Positions 18,627-27,979 of a stretch of 64,000 bases of DNA are shown here, piece after piece. The position numbers were made by a program, and so were the translations under genes. Within the stretch, counting starts at the first letter, position 1. Each line of letters begins with the position of its first letter. Under the pieces are notes generated by a model. It had not been told where the DNA came from. It saw nothing but the letters and a program-made list of their open reading frames with translations, and did not search any database. The stretch is from Glaciecola sp964446865 (lineage in GTDB: Bacteria; Pseudomonadota; Gammaproteobacteria; Enterobacterales; Alteromonadaceae), in the NCBI GenBank assembly GCA_964446865.1, contig CAYURD010000006.1, positions 1 through 64,000 of the forward strand, written 5' to 3'.

Positions 18627-20036
18627 ATGATGGCTAAAAATACCAAAACCGGCAGCAGATCTATAAAACTAGTTGTATTTGAAGGCGCGTTGATAGCGTA
18701 TGCAACCTACTTTACTGCGCTTGCACTAGACTGGCTAGGGATGTATGGAAACGCCCACACGTTTGGCACATTATCTAACACAATTCTCTTCGTGATATCG
18801 GTGTTGACTATTAATTTGTCGGTGGGTCTTTATGAACAAAGGCTAAGGGAGCCGTTTAGAGGTATCATACGGCGTATTTTTGTTTCAACCGTGATTAGTT
18901 ATTTCGTTGTGGTTGTTGTCGATGGAATCATCTTTGATGTAGCTTCGGCTCATTATCTGCACGCTCCCTTTTCTGTTGCGCTTATCGTTATAACGCTTGT
19001 TATTTTTCGATACTTTGTTTATCGAACGGAATCATTTGCTTCAAAGCCTAACTTAGTTGTTTTAGGGGCAGGCGTACGAGCAGCAGTAATTGAAAACCGA
19101 ATGAGAAGAGAAGTCGATCGTAATAATTTTAATCTTATTAGTTTCATTCCTGTTTCCGGAGATCAAGCAGAAGTAGGTATCAAAAAGGAACGGGTAGCTA
19201 AGATTGATTTGCAAAACCAACTAACTGAATACTTAGAAGAAAATGACATCAATGAGATTATAATTGCCAATGACCAAAGGCGCGGTACCTTGCCCATGGA
19301 CTCCATCTTTAATGCAAGGCTCAAAGGCATTCAGGTTACTGAGTTGCTAGACTTTTTAGAACGTGAAACCGGACAAATTGCCGTCGATTTAATGTATCCG
19401 AGCTGGGTCATTTATTCGAATGGTTTTCAAACTCAAAAGATATTTAGACAAGTTGCTGATTATTGGTTAAACATAGGCTTCGCGTTCTTTATTCTGTTCT
19501 TCACTTGGCCAATAATGTTGATAACGTCTTTAATAATATACATCGACGACGGCTTTAGAACGGGCGTGTCTGTTTTTTACAAACAAGAACGAATCGGCAA
19601 AGATGGCAAACCGTTCAACATTATCAAGTTTAGAAGCATGCGCCCAGATGCTGAAAAAGATGGTGCGAAATGGGCGTCTAAAAACGATAACCGCGTGACA
19701 AGCGTAGGCGCTTTTATACGCAAATACAGAATTGATGAATTACCCCAACTTTTGAACGTTGTGAAGGGTGAAATGTCCTTTATTGGACCTCGGCCAGAAA
19801 GACCTGAGTTTGTTGCAAAGTTGATTGAAGAAGTGCCTTATTACGCTGAACGCCATAATGTTAAGCCCGGTCTTGCAGGATGGGCTCAATTAAACTATCC
19901 ATATGGTGCAAGCGTAAAAGACTCTCTAGAGAAATTAAAGTTTGATTTGTATTATGTAAAACATCAAAGTTTGTTGTTGGACATACTAATACTTATACGC
20001 ACTGTGGAAGTGGTATTATTTGGTAAAGGTAGATAA
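18627..20036 (+). CDS. Exosortase-associated initiating sugar transferase
   Basis: The 469-residue polyprenyl-phosphate sugar-1-phosphate transferase starts the repeat unit on undecaprenyl phosphate. It has four N-terminal membrane segments, a CoA-binding/Rossmann-like region near 145-240, a further membrane helix near 285-312 and the C-terminal bacterial sugar transferase domain. Diagnostic blocks are FYKQERIGKDGKPFNIIKFR, KYRIDELPQLLNV and SFIGPRPERPEF. The family (TIGR03013-like) occurs with exosortase A. It is the first gene of the rightward core operon, followed after 3 bases by the deacetylase. The sugar transferred (glucose, galactose or other) cannot be read from sequence. Two consecutive ATGs at the start make position 18630 equally possible. 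Confidence 0.9.
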   Translation: MMAKNTKTGSRSIKLVVFEGALIAYATYFTALALDWLGMYGNAHTFGTLSNTILFVISVLTINLSVGLYEQRLREPFRGIIRRIFVSTVISYFVVVVVDGIIFDVASAHYLHAPFSVALIVITLVIFRYFVYRTESFASKPNLVVLGAGVRAAVIENRMRREVDRNNFNLISFIPVSGDQAEVGIKKERVAKIDLQNQLTEYLEENDINEIIIANDQRRGTLPMDSIFNARLKGIQVTELLDFLERETGQIAVDLMYPSWVIYSNGFQTQKIFRQVADYWLNIGFAFFILFFTWPIMLITSLIIYIDDGFRTGVSVFYKQERIGKDGKPFNIIKFRSMRPDAEKDGAKWASKNDNRVTSVGAFIRKYRIDELPQLLNVVKGEMSFIGPRPERPEFVAKLIEEVPYYAERHNVKPGLAGWAQLNYPYGASVKDSLEKLKFDLYYVKHQSLLLDILILIRTVEVVLFGKGR

Positions 20037-20039
20037 ATC

Positions 20040-20903
20040 TTGAGTCGAAACAATAAAACAGAGCAATTACGCATAAATGCAATGACAGTTGATGTTGAAG
20101 ACTACTTTCATGTCTCTGCATTCGACTCCGTTATTAAGCCTTCACAATGGTCTGAAATTACGCCGAGGGTTGGCGATAATACTCATAGACTCATTGATTT
20201 GTTCAATGACAATGATGTAAAGGCAACATTTTTCACGCTTGGATGGGTAGCAAAAGCTTGCCCTGATGTTATAAAGAGGATAGTTGATGAAGGGCATGAA
20301 TTAGCCAGCCATGGAACTAACCATCGTCGCAATACAAAGATGACCAGTGACGAAGTATATACGGATATCAAAGATAGCAAAGATTTGTTAGAGCAAATTA
20401 GTGGGCATGAGGTGATCGGCTATCGAGCACCCAGTTTTTCGATTGATAAGAGTAATGAGTATGTTTTTCAACTACTCGTAGATTTAGGGTTCAAATATTC
20501 ATCAAGTACATATCCTATTGAACACGACCTTTATGGCGTACCTGAATGGCCTCGTTTTATGCATAAGCGTGAGGAGGGAATTATAGAAGTCCCAATACCG
20601 ACTGTCGAAAACAATGGGTCTAATAAAGGGATCGGTGGCGGTGGTTATTTCCGTTTGTATCCATATTGGCTATCTAGACGAAGAATCGAAAAATACTTAG
20701 CATCTACAGATAAACCATATAATTTTTACTTTCATCCCTGGGAAATAGACGTCCATCAGCCTAGAGTTGCCGATGCTCCTTTTAAATCAAAGCTACGACA
20801 TTATGTCAATTTACACGTAATGGAGAAAAAGCTAGTGCAGCTCATGAAGGATTATAATTGGGGCACTATGCGAGACGTATATCAAATCGATGAAATGGAT
20901 TGA
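20040..20903 (+). CDS. XrtA-associated polysaccharide deacetylase
   Basis: This is a NodB-type carbohydrate esterase 4 fold protein, TIGR03006-like. Metal-binding and catalytic motifs are visible: TVDVEDYFH at 16-24 (base aspartates) and SHGTNHR near 91-97 (metal histidines). The block GYRAPSFSID follows near 128-137. It would remove acetyl groups from the polysaccharide or its precursor. The start is TTG at 20040, supported by AAAGG at 20025-20029 with 10-base spacing. The first ATG (20082) has no ribosome binding site and begins only two residues before the base aspartate. No signal peptide is visible. It overlaps or abuts the exosortase gene. Confidence 0.9.
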   Translation: MSRNNKTEQLRINAMTVDVEDYFHVSAFDSVIKPSQWSEITPRVGDNTHRLIDLFNDNDVKATFFTLGWVAKACPDVIKRIVDEGHELASHGTNHRRNTKMTSDEVYTDIKDSKDLLEQISGHEVIGYRAPSFSIDKSNEYVFQLLVDLGFKYSSSTYPIEHDLYGVPEWPRFMHKREEGIIEVPIPTVENNGSNKGIGGGGYFRLYPYWLSRRRIEKYLASTDKPYNFYFHPWEIDVHQPRVADAPFKSKLRHYVNLHVMEKKLVQLMKDYNWGTMRDVYQIDEMD

Positions 20904-20908
20904 ACAAT

Positions 20909-22438
20909 ATGATTAGCAAGCTACAGGATGATAAGCGTTTGTTAATAAGCTTTGTTGGTTTATTTTTTGCTTGGTTACTCGTTGTTTATGAGTCAATTTG
21001 GTCTGCGATAGAAATATGGATAGGCAATGAAATATATAATCATTGTTTGATTGTAATACCCGCATCGATTTATCTAATTTATGAAAAAAGACATGTAATT
21101 GATTGGTCAAAACAATCGATGTCATGGTTAGCTGCACTGCTTTTTTGTGGTCAACTTTTATTCTTTATTCTATCTACTGCTGCTGATATACAGCTTTTTC
21201 AACATGTTGCGACATTTAGTATGTTATCCACATTATTTTGGATATTTGTTGGGAATAAAATCGCATGGGATCTGAAGTTTCCTTTGTTTTTTGTTTTATT
21301 TGCGGTGCCTGTTGGCGAGGAGCTTGTTCCGTTTTTACAAGAGATTACCGCAGATATGTCGGTTTATATGTTAAACCTCACCGGGATTCCTTTATACCGG
21401 AGCGGATTATTTATTGAAATACCGCAAGGTAAGTTTTTGGTTGCCGAAGCATGTTCTGGCGTCAGTTTTTTGATTGCATCTGTTGTCTTAGGTAACTTAT
21501 ATGCCTACATGAATTTACGCTCATTACGTAGACGCGTTTTCTTTCTAATACTATCATTTGCTTTTCCAATTTTTGCAAATGCAATAAGGGTTTACGGCAT
21601 TATTTATATTGGTTATTCAAGTGATATGCAGCACGCCGTTGGTGCTGACCACCTAATTTACGGATGGTTCTTTTTTGCATTTGTGCTTGTTTGCCTATTT
21701 TTAATTGGTGAGTTAATCAGACGAAATGAAGTCAAGAAACTGGCTTCTATTGAGTTTAATAATCAAGAGTCAGACGAAAATGAAACAAAGTCTTCTCTAG
21801 AGCCTTGGTCAATAAGCGGCAAAGTTAAGGTTAATACCGCATTGTGCTTGGTTGTATTGGTTTTGGTCGTTTTAACCAAAATACAAGTCACTAGAATGGA
21901 CTCTCCGACAGTATTAGTTCAGTCTGACCTGACATTAAACCTAACTGGTTTTGAAGCATCTGAATTTAAGCAAGGGCTGAACTGGAAGCCAAGATATGTC
22001 GGCAACACAAAAGAAAAAATGTCGTATGTAACCCGTGGTCAAAATGAATATAGCGTGTACTTTGCGTATTTTGATGGCTCAAAAGGTGAACTAGCGTCCT
22101 CTCTTCACCGGTTGTACGAACAAGACCGGTGGACTAGAGAACGCCGCAGTCAGTCTTCGTTAGGTGAAGCCTCCGTCAATGTTGAATTAGCGACTAGTTC
22201 AATTGGAGTCAAAAAAGAAATCATATATTGGTATTTAGTTGATGGCAAAATTATGAATAACTACAAAGATGTGAAGATACATCAACTAATGAAAAAACTA
22301 CAAGGTGAATCAAGTCAGTCAGCGGTGATTGCGGTGTCCATCGATATAGAGCGCAATATGCCTTCTAAACAACAAACCTTGGAAGAGGCTGCCAACATCA
22401 TACTAAAAAACAACTTGAATTTGCTTGCTGGCGAATGA
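20909..22438 (+). CDS. xrtA: Exosortase A with fused EpsI domain
   Basis: This inner-membrane cysteine transpeptidase-like enzyme is predicted to process PEP-CTERM proteins. The N-terminal about 270 residues hold eight or so membrane helices with the exosortase catalytic triad: C182 in EACSGVSF, R227 in ANAIRVYG and H248 in GADHLIYGW. A linker and one more membrane helix (about 302-322) lead to a periplasmic EpsI-like (DUF3485) domain covering about 325-510. The ATG at 20909 is used. A TTG at 20900 overlapping the previous stop would add three residues. Translation is probably coupled to the deacetylase. No PEP-CTERM substrate is encoded in this window. Confidence 0.92.
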   Translation: MISKLQDDKRLLISFVGLFFAWLLVVYESIWSAIEIWIGNEIYNHCLIVIPASIYLIYEKRHVIDWSKQSMSWLAALLFCGQLLFFILSTAADIQLFQHVATFSMLSTLFWIFVGNKIAWDLKFPLFFVLFAVPVGEELVPFLQEITADMSVYMLNLTGIPLYRSGLFIEIPQGKFLVAEACSGVSFLIASVVLGNLYAYMNLRSLRRRVFFLILSFAFPIFANAIRVYGIIYIGYSSDMQHAVGADHLIYGWFFFAFVLVCLFLIGELIRRNEVKKLASIEFNNQESDENETKSSLEPWSISGKVKVNTALCLVVLVLVVLTKIQVTRMDSPTVLVQSDLTLNLTGFEASEFKQGLNWKPRYVGNTKEKMSYVTRGQNEYSVYFAYFDGSKGELASSLHRLYEQDRWTRERRSQSSLGEASVNVELATSSIGVKKEIIYWYLVDGKIMNNYKDVKIHQLMKKLQGESSQSAVIAVSIDIERNMPSKQQTLEEAANIILKNNLNLLAGE

Positions 22439-22479
22439 GTACTTATTTTGTCCCCAACAATTTATAAAATATTCATATT

Positions 22480-23100
22480 ATGAAAGCAAGACTCATTGTG
22501 ATTGGTATTATTGCTGTTTTTTTTGCATATAGTGCATTTTTTTATCTTAATCATGCACAAACTGTTAGATATTGGTTGCAAGATTTTAATGAGAGAGCAG
22601 TAGATTACACTTTTTTAATTGGCAGCTCTTCAATTGCAAGAATGCCTAGAGACTTACTTAATGATTGTGGTGCGAATAAAATTTACGGATTTAGTAATGG
22701 TACGGTTGAAGACATTCAAACCTATCTTAGGTTTGCTGAGCTCAAGAATGCAAAAAAAATTGTCATATATATCGGTGAAAATGATATTGCAAGAGGAGAA
22801 GCGTCGTCTCTCACTTTTCAGCAGTTTGTAAACCTATTGAATAGCATAAGAGAAAAGAGCGATGTGCCTATAGGTATTGCTAGTTTAAAGTTTAGCCCAG
22901 CAAGAGAAGATGCTCACGCTGAATTTGAGACTTTCAATAAACGTTTGCACGAGTTAGTAAGTGCCACGAATAACTTACATCTAATCCCATATCACCAAAT
23001 CAAACAAAAATGGCTTTATAGTAAAGATGAGATCCATACAAATAATGAAGGAACGACGTTGTTTGCAAATATGATCAACGAATTTTGTCGAAGTCACTAA
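22480..23100 (+). CDS. Membrane-anchored SGNH hydrolase-like protein
   Basis: The 206-residue protein has an N-terminal membrane anchor (about 4-22) followed by an SGNH/GDSL fold. All four blocks are visible: GSSS at 48-51 (nucleophile serine), the glycine block near 74 (SNGT), GEND at 99-102 and DEIH at 183-186 giving the Asp-His pair. It probably faces the periplasm and removes or transfers O-acyl groups on the polysaccharide. Its stop overlaps the start of the acyltransferase gene (TAATG), so the two are likely translated together and act on the same modification. Substrate is inferred from context only. Confidence 0.75.
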   Translation: MKARLIVIGIIAVFFAYSAFFYLNHAQTVRYWLQDFNERAVDYTFLIGSSSIARMPRDLLNDCGANKIYGFSNGTVEDIQTYLRFAELKNAKKIVIYIGENDIARGEASSLTFQQFVNLLNSIREKSDVPIGIASLKFSPAREDAHAEFETFNKRLHELVSATNNLHLIPYHQIKQKWLYSKDEIHTNNEGTTLFANMINEFCRSH

Positions 23101-24206
23101 TGCGGCTTTATTATCTTGATAACCTTAGATCAATCTTAATGGTACTAGGGCTTGTATTACACACTTGTGCGGCCTTTTCGACGCAAGAGTTTTGGTTGGT
23201 TACCCATCATCAAACTATCCCATTAGCTGACACATTAAATCAATCAATCCATGTCTTTCGTATGCCTCTATTTTTTATGGTATCCGGTTTTTTCGCATAT
23301 ATGATGATGAACAAACAAAGTATAGCGGTATTTGTAAAGACTAAATTACTAAGAATAGCGATACCGTTTCTGAGCGTGTTTTTACTGATTAATTTGCCGC
23401 AATCGTTTGCTTTAGATGCGTTAAATAATCACTCGGATGAATTGCGTATTAATAGTCACTCGGTCACTGGGCATTTATGGTTTTTGCTCAATTTACTATT
23501 TTACTTTCTAATTTATGTGTTGCTGCATAAGGCCTTCAGGGTTTTCGATTTTGTTGCCAAAAGACTAGATGCTTCACACTACACCGCTGCCGTTGTGTTT
23601 GTGCTTCCTGTTTTATTTACTGTTTTGCTTGCATTGAATAAAGTGGGGCTTCCTATATATGAAAAAATACCTGTTCTTGGTAGCTTTTATTCACTATTTT
23701 CTTACTTTGATTATTTTTTAATTGGTGCGCTTTTAGCACGATTGCCACATTCGGCATTGTTAGCGGGTTTTAAATCAAGGTCGGCGATTATCTATTTGTT
23801 AATCTTAGCTTGCTTAGCAATAGCTTTGAAAGCCTCATGGCTTGAAATGTTTATTTCTCCGTCTACCGCATTGGGCACGATTGTTTTTGCTTATTTAGAA
23901 CATCTTTTTCCTATCCTATTTTGCTTATTACTTTGGTACTTTTCTTATATATTCATAAACAAAAATAATAAATGGTTTGTAAGTCTCAGTAAGTCATCTT
24001 ATTCAATTTATTTGTTTCACCATTTTATTATTATTGCGGCGGTGGTCTTATTAAACTACTTGTTCGTCACTTACGATTTTTCTGTAAATCGATTCTTCGC
24101 ATTTTTCGGTGTTATCTCGATAACCTTATTCACTACGCTAGTTTTACACTTTTTACTTATTAATCGAATAAGGCTCTTTTCTCTATTATTTAATGGGAAA
24201 GCTTAA
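23100..24206 (+). CDS. Acyltransferase family 3 membrane protein
   Basis: This integral membrane O-acyltransferase (Acyl_transf_3, OafA/OpgC-like) has about 368 residues and ten or so membrane helices. It starts RLYYLDNLRSILMVLGLVLH, where the arginine and histidine of the family motif are visible. A FRMPLFFMVSGFF block follows near 57-69, also typical. It would transfer acetyl or a similar group to a glycan. The ATG at 23100 overlaps the stop of the SGNH gene; a TTG at 23085 would add five residues and is less likely. The stem-loop at 24221 terminates the transcript. It is visibly AT-rich compared with the housekeeping genes. Confidence 0.85.
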   Translation: MRLYYLDNLRSILMVLGLVLHTCAAFSTQEFWLVTHHQTIPLADTLNQSIHVFRMPLFFMVSGFFAYMMMNKQSIAVFVKTKLLRIAIPFLSVFLLINLPQSFALDALNNHSDELRINSHSVTGHLWFLLNLLFYFLIYVLLHKAFRVFDFVAKRLDASHYTAAVVFVLPVLFTVLLALNKVGLPIYEKIPVLGSFYSLFSYFDYFLIGALLARLPHSALLAGFKSRSAIIYLLILACLAIALKASWLEMFISPSTALGTIVFAYLEHLFPILFCLLLWYFSYIFINKNNKWFVSLSKSSYSIYLFHHFIIIAAVVLLNYLFVTYDFSVNRFFAFFGVISITLFTTLVLHFLLINRIRLFSLLFNGKA

Positions 24207-24220
24207 GTTTATAAGATCAA

Positions 24221-24264
24221 AGGAGTCGCAATAAGATAAAGCAACAAGCGACTCCTGAGTTTTT
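24221..24264 (+). terminator. Rho-independent terminator after the acyltransferase
   Basis: AGGAGTCGC (24221-24229) pairs exactly with GCGACTCCT (24248-24256) around an 18-base loop. Five T follow (24260-24264). It lies between two converging genes. On the - strand the following tract is only moderately T-rich, so it may also serve the lipoprotein gene weakly. Confidence 0.75.
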
Positions 24265-24276
24265 GTAAAGCTTTTA

Positions 24277-27200
24277 TTATTGATAAGTAAACCTAGTACT
24301 TTCAACATTTTTGTTTCCGTAGGCGTCATTAATTTCGATTTTCAGCACATAGTCTGTTTGACTTGATAAGCCAGGCATATCGAATGATACGACACCATTA
24401 TCGTTGCGTGCAAATTCACTAATAAATGTGACTTCACTAGCATTCTCAACATCGTAAAACGATATTATCAAACTATCCCAATTTAAACCTGACATTGCAT
24501 CCGTAAAGCCAATTACTGCTTTATTGGAAGTGTTTACTCCAGAAAACGGATGATGAATGTTAATGACTGGTAACTGATAATCATCTGTATATCTAAACCC
24601 TGCAAAGTCTTCATTGTTTAAGTCTGGAAAGTCAATTGGAGACCCTAAATCTATCCAACGAGCTATTGTTCGTTTTTCACTATCACTCAATTCAAGGTTT
24701 GGATGAGACTCAGGATAATCCACATCGTTATTGCGAGTTTCATTTGTTCTGCCGTCTAACCTTTCACCCCAAACTACCCAGGTTAACAAACTCTGTCTTG
24801 CTTGAGGTATTCTGATATATTTATTGCGCTGCGGATACGAATAGCTAGCGTCACTTTTTGTCAATATCGTATATGGCTTCGTCTCATCGGTATTTCCATC
24901 TAAGATGAGGGCTTCTCCAGAACCACCTGACGTATGACAGCCGATACAATTGTTGTTTATGATTGGCAATACGTCTCTATTAAATTCAACGCTATACGAC
25001 TGTCCTGGTACTTTTGTAATCCCTTGTTCAGCTAAAAGTGGTATTTCCCCCTTCGTCAAATCCCAAAGGCCTTCTTGTACCATTGGGTCGCTCACTGCCA
25101 TATTGGCAATACCCTGAATTGGTGCTCGGTTTCCTGATTGAGTACTACTATAATCTAACTTTTCTACAGAATGTGCGTGGCATCCACCACAATCGACCCT
25201 CGTCTCACCGGGCTTTAGGCCTCTCCATGTCAATTCGCTAATTGCTGTCATGCCGTTTTTATCAAGTGTTTGTATCAAAAAAGGCGTATCAGCTGGTATT
25301 TTGGCAGCCCAAGAAGTATCTGGATTACCTTGTTGATCAATCGTGTCAGTATGCGCAAGCGGGAATTCTCCTAATATCTCCCAACGTTCGCCATGCTCTG
25401 AACCATATCGCGCTACAACCGAAAGTTGCCTATCACTTGCAATATACTCCTTTATTTCCTCATACTCAGCTCTTGACCCCCAATATCTTATAGGCTTTGT
25501 AAAAGGTTTTGGTGGAGTCGCAATCAATCTGACCGCGTATATATCATCGTCGGTGACGACGCCAGCCTCAGCCCCTTCGATTCTCCAGTTACCATCATTC
25601 ATTTCCCTCTGTTGATTGGGTTTAAAAGGGTCTGGGTTTTCCTCATCGAGCGGTTCTCTGTTGAGCATAGAAGCTGTACCCACTATTGCGGCGGCTTCAC
25701 CTTCCTCCAATCTGTCGTCTAATATTTGAGTTTCTATTGTGTGAGGTTTATCGATACCATAAATATCGTAAAACGGTGCCACAACACGCGGCCATATTTC
25801 ATTGTAATCAGGGTCGTCTTTGATTTCTATCAGTTGTGAAGGTGAATTAACCATCGTATTAGCGGCATCATCTATCAAATATATGCCTGACCTTAACTCT
25901 TCGCATCGATAAACCGCTTGATTACAAACTGCGTCAAAGTGATTTACATAACCAGAAGAGTAGGCTACTAACAAGCCTCCATTAACTGTTGCCGATGGCA
26001 TTGAATATTTGCCTGAACGGTCAGGTGCGGGAGAATCACCTGCAGTGGTATGTGGCGTGATTGCGACGGTTCCTATTCGATCAAAAGAGCGGTTGCTTAT
26101 TCGATATTGATTTCCCCAAGGATATCGTTGTTGTATGCTTGTGCGCTGAAAATCAGGACCATCAGCAGCGATAGGGAATTTCATTAAAATTCCGTATCCA
26201 TAATCAAAAGAGGGATAATAGTAACCTGAAACAATGCTGTCATCGTCTATTTGAGTGGCGAAGTGGTCGAGAATTTTATGTTGTTCATGTGGTACAGTAA
26301 ATTGGCGTAGATTACTACCATCAGGATGAACTGTGAACAGTGAAGTCATTGCATAGTTCATTTTTGTCGCAGCATTTTGCCAGCTTGAAAATAAGATACG
26401 GCCATCTTTTAGTTGGAAAGGGTGTTGAACCATTGTTAGGTTTCCGGTTTCAAGCAACTTTAAGTTCGAAAGTTCTTTGGTTGTGGCGCTGCCATCATGG
26501 TCGTCAACAACATATAGCTGTTGCACGCTAGCTCTTACTAATGCGTCTGTCCCAGGTTTAAATGCAGTTAACGCTGAGCGATTAGATGTAAATACAATTC
26601 TGCCATCTGCTAATGGTGCAGGGCCCATATCACGGATTTGTCGATATGCGCTTTGGTCGTGGCCGGGCGTTGTATTGTCGGCGTAGAGGTTTGAATTAAA
26701 GCCATCATCGAAGGTCAATCTTATTGGAGTCAAGTCTGCACTGGTAAGATTGATTTTATAAATCCAGCTAGAAGACTCTCTTGTTGGTGCTGTTACTAAG
26801 GAGTAATAAACTGTTTCTCCGTCAAACGATACGAAAGGGTCCATAACGCTGCACTGATCACAATCTACTAATATTGTTTCGGTGCCATCAGGTTTTAACA
26901 ACATCAAATCAGCTCCCGCTGAGATGTCATATGGTTTTTCACCTTGTGGTATATCAACAAACCTATTGTTTGGCGTTTCATTTGGATAGCGCACGTAAAC
27001 GATGTCATATTGTTTTGCTTCGCATGCAATATTGACGTTAGCTATGTTTTGATTTGATATTACCCCTGAAGCATTGGTAACGCGGCATGATTGAGCAGAT
27101 GGTTGGCTGCTGATCAACACTTCATAAGGGGCTCCCGTTAAATACTCTTGATTAAAACTGTACGTACCATCAGCGACGATGGATAGTTGCTCGTCTGTGT

Positions 27201-27564
27201 CGTTTCTTAAATCAAGGGTAGATGCGGATAATCCAATTATGTTAACGCTCAAGGTATAAGTTTCCACAACCGGATCTGGCTCAGGTTCTGGCGGAGTTGG
27301 CTGTGGCACCGGATCGGGGGCTGATGGCGGTGTTGGCGTCGGATTTGGTTGTGGTGCAGGATCAGGTGCTGGTGTCGGATCTGGCTGTGGGTTGGGAACT
27401 GGGTCTGGAGCCACTGGCAATACTGGCCCAGGTGTTTGAATTGGTGTTTGCACGGGTGGCTGAGTTTGTGGTTGACTGGATTCAGTATCGGAGCCGCCTC
27501 CGCCTCCGCATGCGCTCAAAAATGCAATGCTCACTATTAGGGAAAAAGTACTTTTAAATTTCAC
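24277..27564 (-). CDS. Large dihaem lipoprotein with hydrazine-synthase-alpha-like domain
   Basis: The 1095-residue predicted lipoprotein has lipobox LSAC (C19), then five glycines and a proline-rich linker (about 25-100). A small beta domain (about 103-185) is followed by a long region starting YDIVYVRYP that resembles the middle domain of hydrazine synthase alpha (HZS_alpha, HzsA-related proteins). Two c-type haem motifs follow: CGGCH at 792-796 and CIGCH at 873-877. The C-terminus (about 1000-1095) looks like an Ig-like or fibronectin-like domain. It is probably anchored in the outer membrane or periplasmic face and redox active. Hydrazine synthesis is not implied: the family is widespread in organisms without anammox. 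Monocistronic, within the exopolysaccharide locus. Confidence 0.7.
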   Translation of the reverse strand: MKFKSTFSLIVSIAFLSACGGGGGSDTESSQPQTQPPVQTPIQTPGPVLPVAPDPVPNPQPDPTPAPDPAPQPNPTPTPPSAPDPVPQPTPPEPEPDPVVETYTLSVNIIGLSASTLDLRNDTDEQLSIVADGTYSFNQEYLTGAPYEVLISSQPSAQSCRVTNASGVISNQNIANVNIACEAKQYDIVYVRYPNETPNNRFVDIPQGEKPYDISAGADLMLLKPDGTETILVDCDQCSVMDPFVSFDGETVYYSLVTAPTRESSSWIYKINLTSADLTPIRLTFDDGFNSNLYADNTTPGHDQSAYRQIRDMGPAPLADGRIVFTSNRSALTAFKPGTDALVRASVQQLYVVDDHDGSATTKELSNLKLLETGNLTMVQHPFQLKDGRILFSSWQNAATKMNYAMTSLFTVHPDGSNLRQFTVPHEQHKILDHFATQIDDDSIVSGYYYPSFDYGYGILMKFPIAADGPDFQRTSIQQRYPWGNQYRISNRSFDRIGTVAITPHTTAGDSPAPDRSGKYSMPSATVNGGLLVAYSSGYVNHFDAVCNQAVYRCEELRSGIYLIDDAANTMVNSPSQLIEIKDDPDYNEIWPRVVAPFYDIYGIDKPHTIETQILDDRLEEGEAAAIVGTASMLNREPLDEENPDPFKPNQQREMNDGNWRIEGAEAGVVTDDDIYAVRLIATPPKPFTKPIRYWGSRAEYEEIKEYIASDRQLSVVARYGSEHGERWEILGEFPLAHTDTIDQQGNPDTSWAAKIPADTPFLIQTLDKNGMTAISELTWRGLKPGETRVDCGGCHAHSVEKLDYSSTQSGNRAPIQGIANMAVSDPMVQEGLWDLTKGEIPLLAEQGITKVPGQSYSVEFNRDVLPIINNNCIGCHTSGGSGEALILDGNTDETKPYTILTKSDASYSYPQRNKYIRIPQARQSLLTWVVWGERLDGRTNETRNNDVDYPESHPNLELSDSEKRTIARWIDLGSPIDFPDLNNEDFAGFRYTDDYQLPVINIHHPFSGVNTSNKAVIGFTDAMSGLNWDSLIISFYDVENASEVTFISEFARNDNGVVSFDMPGLSSQTDYVLKIEINDAYGNKNVESTRFTYQ

Positions 27565-27979
27565 AACAACCTCTCAACATCCGATAAGCTCAAATCCCAT
27601 TGCGGGAATTTTGGAACAACGTTATATGTTGTGATTATCAGGTTAATTTGGTTTTAGCTGTGTATCAGGCTTCGCTCATATGTATTGAAAGAAATACTCT
27701 AAATCTTACTTCACTAAAAGAAACTCAGTTTTTATCTAGCGAAAAAGTCAGATTTACAAACGTTAATGCATATTGTTTTCACCATAAAAAATATGCCTTT
27801 ACGCTGGTTTTTCAGTAGGCGGAGGGTTTTATTTCAGAAGTCTTAACATTTGTTAGGCACCAATTCTTAAGACTGTGTAAAGTTATTTTTATTCTGAGGC
27901 TGTTCTTAACATGGCGTATTAAAGGTACTATACTTTCTGTTTGGTCAACCTATCATGTTAACTTAGGCTATATAACGTA
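27565..27979. other. Intergenic region with rightward promoter
   Basis: This 415-base divergent gap contains only a short ORF (27600-27818) with no family resemblance or ribosome binding site, which I do not call. The right part holds the promoter at 27906-27934. Confidence 0.6.
27906..27934 (+). promoter_or_regulatory. Sigma-70-like promoter of the glycosyltransferase run
   Basis: TTAACA (27906-27911) and TATACT (27929-27934) are separated by exactly 17 bases, each one mismatch from consensus. The predicted transcript would start near 27941, about 40 bases before the ATG at 27980, and would cover the three rightward genes to 30902. Confidence 0.65.

Noticed and set aside
24277..27564. True hydrazine synthase (anammox)
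   Set aside because: Only the alpha-like domain and two haem motifs are present; the beta and gamma subunits and any anammox genes are missing.
27600..27818. 72-residue ORF upstream of the glycosyltransferase run
   Set aside because: No Shine-Dalgarno, no recognisable motif, and lies in a divergent promoter region.
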